In this document: in pieces, positions 12,919 to 15,577 of the stretch
How positions within the stretch are numbered: the stretch's first letter is position 1
How the letters are laid out: each line of letters begins with the position of its first letter
Assembly (NCBI GenBank): GCA_043818555.1
Contig: JBDRFP010000026.1
Span: forward strand, 1 to 15,577
Direction of reading: 5' to 3'
Source: JAUYIW01 sp043818555
GTDB taxonomy: Bacteria > Patescibacteriota > Patescibacteriia > UBA9934
DNA: 15,577 bases
Translations under genes and position numbers: made by a program
Notes under the pieces: model-generated
What the model was told of the DNA's origin: nothing
Seen by the model: the letters and a program-made list of their open reading frames with translations, nothing else
Databases searched by the model: none

Positions 12919-13545
12919 TCAGCCCTGACGCGCAAGAAATGCGGCTCCATGGCCAAGGTCGTTGTTCACCGGAACACCCCCTCTACATTGCGGGCATTCA
13001 TTTTCGCGCCACTGGTTGAACCTCAGACTCACTAGCGAGCGGACAGGACAAGAATCGATTTCAGTCAATCCCTCTTCGGTCCGGTCGACAATCGCAAAGA
13101 TGCCACAGGCCCGGCATTGGCCGCCCATCTCAACAGCCGTCTTAGCTCTTTTAACCGAGCCTCCGGTTGTCATAATGTCTTCGACCATCGCAACACTGCC
13201 CTTCAGCAAGTGCCTGTCGCATGGCCTGATCTCGAATCCGCCACCGGCCTTGACCGCAGGCACCCAGGGTACAACTTTGTCGAGCATGTTGCTCAAAATG
13301 ATCGATGTATACTGGGCGAACTTTTCAGCTCCCGCCCTTGGCCCCACAATAGCAACGGGTCTATACGGAGCGCAAAGCTCAGCAAGACCCGTGCACACCC
13401 TCATGAAATCGACTTCCCTCCCAGGTTCGAGAAGCACACGCTTGTTCACATATGCATCGCCATGCCGCCATGAATTGTAAACGTAATGGCCCGTGCAAAC
13501 CATACCGTTCATTTCCAACAGAGCCTTCCAGTGTTGTTCGTTCAT
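12919..13545 (-). CDS. pyrE: Orotate phosphoribosyltransferase
   Basis: A 208-aa enzyme joining orotate to PRPP to form OMP, the step before PyrF. The PRPP-binding motif is VAMVEDIMTTGGSV (118-131). The N-terminal HYVYNSWRHGDAYVNK (20-35) matches the OPRT substrate region, and VAIVGPRAGAEKFA (64-77) is the second phosphate region. The C-terminus carries an extra CPQC motif (184-187) followed by RGGVPVNNDLGHG, and a CRAC at 144-147, so a metal site is possible though not required in the family. AAAGGAGGG lies 4-5 nt upstream of ATG 13545. Adjacency to pyrF supports the OPRT assignment over other phosphoribosyltransferases. Confidence 0.93.
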   Translation of the reverse strand: MNEQHWKALLEMNGMVCTGHYVYNSWRHGDAYVNKRVLLEPGREVDFMRVCTGLAELCAPYRPVAIVGPRAGAEKFAQYTSIILSNMLDKVVPWVPAVKAGGGFEIRPCDRHLLKGSVAMVEDIMTTGGSVKRAKTAVEMGGQCRACGIFAIVDRTEEGLTEIDSCPVRSLVSLRFNQWRENECPQCRGGVPVNNDLGHGAAFLARQG

Positions 13546-13599
13546 GCTCCCTCCTTTTTGAATGAGCTAAAACAAGTTTGACCTAATTCATCCAGATCG

Positions 13600-13631
13600 T
13601 CAAACAAAAAACCCCAACCACTTAGGCTGGG
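13600..13631 (-). terminator. Terminator of the ParB-motif gene
   Basis: Minus strand CCCAGCC (13631-13625), loop TAAGT, GGTTGGG (13619-13613), then GTTTTTTG. Confidence 0.82.
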
Positions 13632-13650
13632 ATTACATTTATTCTGTCTG

Positions 13651-14187
13651 CTATTTACGCGCTCGTTCAAATAGCTTGCGCTCGGATTCGTCAAAATCTG
13701 TTAGAGCGATCGTTAGATTAGTGTTGATATCGATTCCATCGGCTGCGGCAATTGCGATCGCGGCGCAGCGATGCATGCCCTCGACAATTACAATATCATC
13801 ACCTAATCGAAACCCAATTACCCGGGTCTCCTTAGGGAAACTATTCAGTACGCCAATAATCTTTGGGTTGTCCCGTGCGATCGGGCTATCGGAAAGGTCA
13901 GCAAATCGTCTCTTCCCGCCCTTATTGGGAAAATACTTTCGCCAACTCTTGAAAGCGCCCGCCCAAAAAGTCGGAACACTTTTTAGAGGATCCGCGACCC
14001 AATACACCTTCCATTCTCGCCCGCTGAGCCTCCATGACGCGTTGAACTGCCCTCGCCACTCCTCCCACGATTCAAAGCCCTCAGCGCGATAGTGACATTC
14101 CCAAAACCCAGCTTCGCATTCTTTCCAATCAAAAAAAACCTTATCCCAAGTCGTATCGCATACGAATTCAAGATTAAGATTTCCCAT
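13651..14187 (-). CDS. Hypothetical protein with ParB-like motif, 178 aa
   Basis: The frame is open upstream through the tRNA-Leu gene, but that part is tRNA read-through; the start was set at ATG 14187, 9 nt after the tRNA CCA. The N-terminal half is rich in Trp and Phe (VFFDWKECEAGFWECHYRAEGFESWEEWRG). The C-terminal half contains IVIVEGMHRCAAIAIAAADG (132-151), which resembles the ParB/sulfiredoxin-fold signature (EGxHRxxA). The preceding ADLSDSPIARDNPKI fits the ParB-like lead-in. No DNA-binding domain is seen, so a role in partitioning is unlikely; the family has nuclease, CTPase and kinase members. No Shine-Dalgarno occurs, and the mRNA 5' end may be made by tRNA 3' processing. Confidence 0.7.
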   Translation of the reverse strand: MGNLNLEFVCDTTWDKVFFDWKECEAGFWECHYRAEGFESWEEWRGQFNASWRLSGREWKVYWVADPLKSVPTFWAGAFKSWRKYFPNKGGKRRFADLSDSPIARDNPKIIGVLNSFPKETRVIGFRLGDDIVIVEGMHRCAAIAIAAADGIDINTNLTIALTDFDESERKLFERARK

Positions 14188-14196
14188 AATCAACTT

Positions 14197-14283
14197 TGGT
14201 GCGCGGGAGAGGACTCGAACCTCCACAGGATTTCTCCCACTAGCTCCTAAGGCTAGCGTGTCTGCCAATTTCACCACCCGCGC
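14197..14283 (-). tRNA. tRNA-Leu (anticodon UAG), CCA encoded
   Basis: On the minus strand: acceptor GCGCGGG/CCCGCGC, D arm with AAATTGGCAGAC, anticodon arm CTAGC-CTTAGGA-GCTAG (anticodon TAG, codon CUA). The long variable arm GGGA-GAAA-TCCT is typical of Leu/Ser. The T arm is GGAGG-TTCGAGT-CCTCT, followed by discriminator A and encoded CCA (14200-14197). All canonical positions are normal, in contrast to the tRNA-like structure at 10568. Confidence 0.96.
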
Positions 14284-14306
14284 GTTCTTGTAATTGGACT
14301 GTCGCA

Positions 14307-14335
14307 ATTCTGCCATAAAAAACCAATCTTGTCAA
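14307..14335 (-). promoter_or_regulatory. Promoter of tRNA-Leu and the ParB-motif gene
   Basis: Minus strand TTGACA (14335-14330), 17-nt spacer, CAGAAT (14312-14307). The start near 14300 is 17 nt before the tRNA. Confidence 0.55.
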
Positions 14336-14342
14336 TATACGA

Positions 14343-14371
14343 TTGACTAAAACCAATATTTACTGTTTAAT
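14343..14371 (+). promoter_or_regulatory. Promoter of the membrane protein gene; mRNA probably leaderless
   Basis: TTGACT (14343-14348), 17-nt spacer, TTTAAT (14366-14371). The predicted start at about 14378 falls 2 nt before ATG 14380, and no Shine-Dalgarno exists. Confidence 0.6.
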
Positions 14372-14379
14372 TCAGCCAT

Positions 14380-15577
14380 ATGAAACATCTGCCCTGGAAA
14401 CTTCTCGCGGCCGCAATCGCGCTTGGCATAATTTTTGATATCTTATTCTACAGCGTGGACGAACTTGGAATCAATCTGTTCATTATGGAACTCATATTCC
14501 TGGCCATAAGCATCGGCTTTGCGCTCCACCTTAGAATCAGACTCCCGGCGTACTCTTGGGTATCAGGTTCGTACGCGCTAGCCTTTGCCGCCACCTTTGC
14601 CGTCTGGACATCTTCAATTAGTCTCACGCTTAGTGGTCTTGGATTCTTGACCGCAAACGTATTGTTCGCATTATCTGTATTTGGGCATCATAGTAAATTT
14701 AGACACCCTCTCCAAATTATTAGCGCGAGTTTCCAGCATGGGTTTGGCGATGTTCTTAGTCGATTTTCAATACTTGGCAATATAAAAATTCCTGGAATAA
14801 AATCAACCTCAAGGCCAATTGTACGAGGCGTTGCAATTGCTGTGCCAATCATAATTATCTTCATGGCATTATTCGTTAGTTCTGACTTGATTCTACAGCA
14901 ATCGACTTCGGGCATAATTAATTGGATCGAAGGCTTAGTTGAGTCAGGTGATTTTATTGGCCACATCTTTATAATTACATTATTCTCCGCAATGTTCCTG
15001 CTGTTCCTTGCGACGGCATTCTGGAGACGTATTGAGTTCCCTGCAATTCCATTTTTGTCAGCTCGCCACGGCACTGAAAGCGCAATCATATTGGCAAGTA
15101 CCTCCGTTCTATTCCTGGGCTTTATACTTTTCCAAGGCGTGTACCTGTTTGGCGGACAAGCGGCATGGAACGGCATCGAAGGAATTACCTATTCGGAATA
15201 CGCAGTAAGCGGATTTAATGAACTCGCAGTAGTTTCCTTTCTGGTTCTAGCACTAATCTTAACCCTAAGACATTTTCATCTTGAAAAGGTAAGTAAGCTA
15301 ATTCGAGTTTTTGAAAGTGTTTTAATTGCTGAAACTATCCTAATATTAATTTCTGCTTGGATTCGAATGGATCTATACATCGATATTTACGCTTACACTC
15401 CGGCAAGACTATTTGGGTTCTGGTTCTTTATGGTTGCCGGCACCGTGCTGATAATGCTAACGGTGAATATTCTCAGAACTAAAGATCAATCTCTGTTTAT
15501 TAAAAATGCTTTGCTGGTTGTCGGCGCGGCAATATTTATCTTTACCGCATCTTCCCCGGACGCACTTTCTGTCCGGC
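14380..15577 (+). CDS. DUF4173/DUF4153-type multi-pass membrane protein (5' part)
   Basis: An open frame from ATG 14380 to the right edge: 399 codons with no stop, so the C-terminus is outside. The protein is strongly hydrophobic, with roughly ten or more membrane segments (for example about 8-24, 33-51, 63-77, 81-101, 151-168, 193-214, 235-257, 281-296, 312-328, 343-363, 376-391). TYSEYAVSGFNELAVVS (270-286) and RMDLYIDIYAYTPARLFGFWF (329-349) match the conserved TYaeYarrGFweL and R-x-x-LY-x-x-yGlT-x-xR features of DUF4173 proteins as I remember them. The function of the family is unknown; it is an integral inner-membrane protein. It is divergent from tRNA-Leu. No Shine-Dalgarno is present. 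Confidence 0.78.
   Translation, partial: MKHLPWKLLAAAIALGIIFDILFYSVDELGINLFIMELIFLAISIGFALHLRIRLPAYSWVSGSYALAFAATFAVWTSSISLTLSGLGFLTANVLFALSVFGHHSKFRHPLQIISASFQHGFGDVLSRFSILGNIKIPGIKSTSRPIVRGVAIAVPIIIIFMALFVSSDLILQQSTSGIINWIEGLVESGDFIGHIFIITLFSAMFLLFLATAFWRRIEFPAIPFLSARHGTESAIILASTSVLFLGFILFQGVYLFGGQAAWNGIEGITYSEYAVSGFNELAVVSFLVLALILTLRHFHLEKVSKLIRVFESVLIAETILILISAWIRMDLYIDIYAYTPARLFGFWFFMVAGTVLIMLTVNILRTKDQSLFIKNALLVVGAAIFIFTASSPDALSVR

Noticed and set aside
14188..14316. 43-codon N-terminal extension of the ParB-motif protein
   Set aside because: It is translation of tRNA-Leu.
14688..15176. Minus-strand 162-codon frame
   Set aside because: Antisense to the long continuous membrane-protein frame, which has a promoter and family motifs.

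Overview
The window looks like a chromosomal piece of a small-genome bacterium, most likely a Patescibacteria/CPR member. The reasons are a 23S rRNA gene interrupted by A+T-rich stem insertions, no 16S rRNA gene beside it, short genes, a TrmB-family regulator, many small intergenic repeats and several genes without a Shine-Dalgarno sequence. The phylum assignment is inference; the rRNA, tRNA and enzyme identities are read from the sequence.

Layout. 1 to about 2388 is the 5' two-thirds of a 23S rRNA gene on the minus strand, cut by the left edge, with two related about 136-bp stem insertions in helices 25 and 45. About 2389-3233 has no protein gene; it holds the 23S leader and a probable independent ~300-nt RNA unit with promoter and terminator. 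3234-6759 is a minus-strand series: TrmB-type regulator, DUF218/YdcF-like protein, HAD-like phosphatase, GNAT acetyltransferase and an unknown 183-aa protein. A NahK-like sugar kinase runs divergently from the regulator, with a heptamer array in its leader. 8093-10222 (minus) holds riboflavin synthase and lumazine synthase, a GIY-YIG gene tightly bracketed by two copies of a palindromic repeat, and an RBBP9-like serine hydrolase.

10224-10691 is an unusual noncoding region: a 135-bp element with 19-bp inverted ends, then a promoter-terminator unit whose RNA is complementary to the anticodon arm of a tRNA-like structure just downstream. A second DUF218-like gene follows (+). 11640-12016 holds two tandem minus-strand small-RNA units. 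Then come pyrF and pyrE (last two steps of UMP synthesis), a gene with a ParB-like motif directly downstream of tRNA-Leu(UAG), and a divergent, probably leaderless DUF4173-type membrane protein cut by the right edge.

The protein genes are mostly nucleotide, cofactor and sugar housekeeping. The novelty is in the noncoding DNA: rRNA insertions, the palindrome-GIY-YIG-palindrome module, the tRNA-like/antisense locus and several candidate small RNAs.
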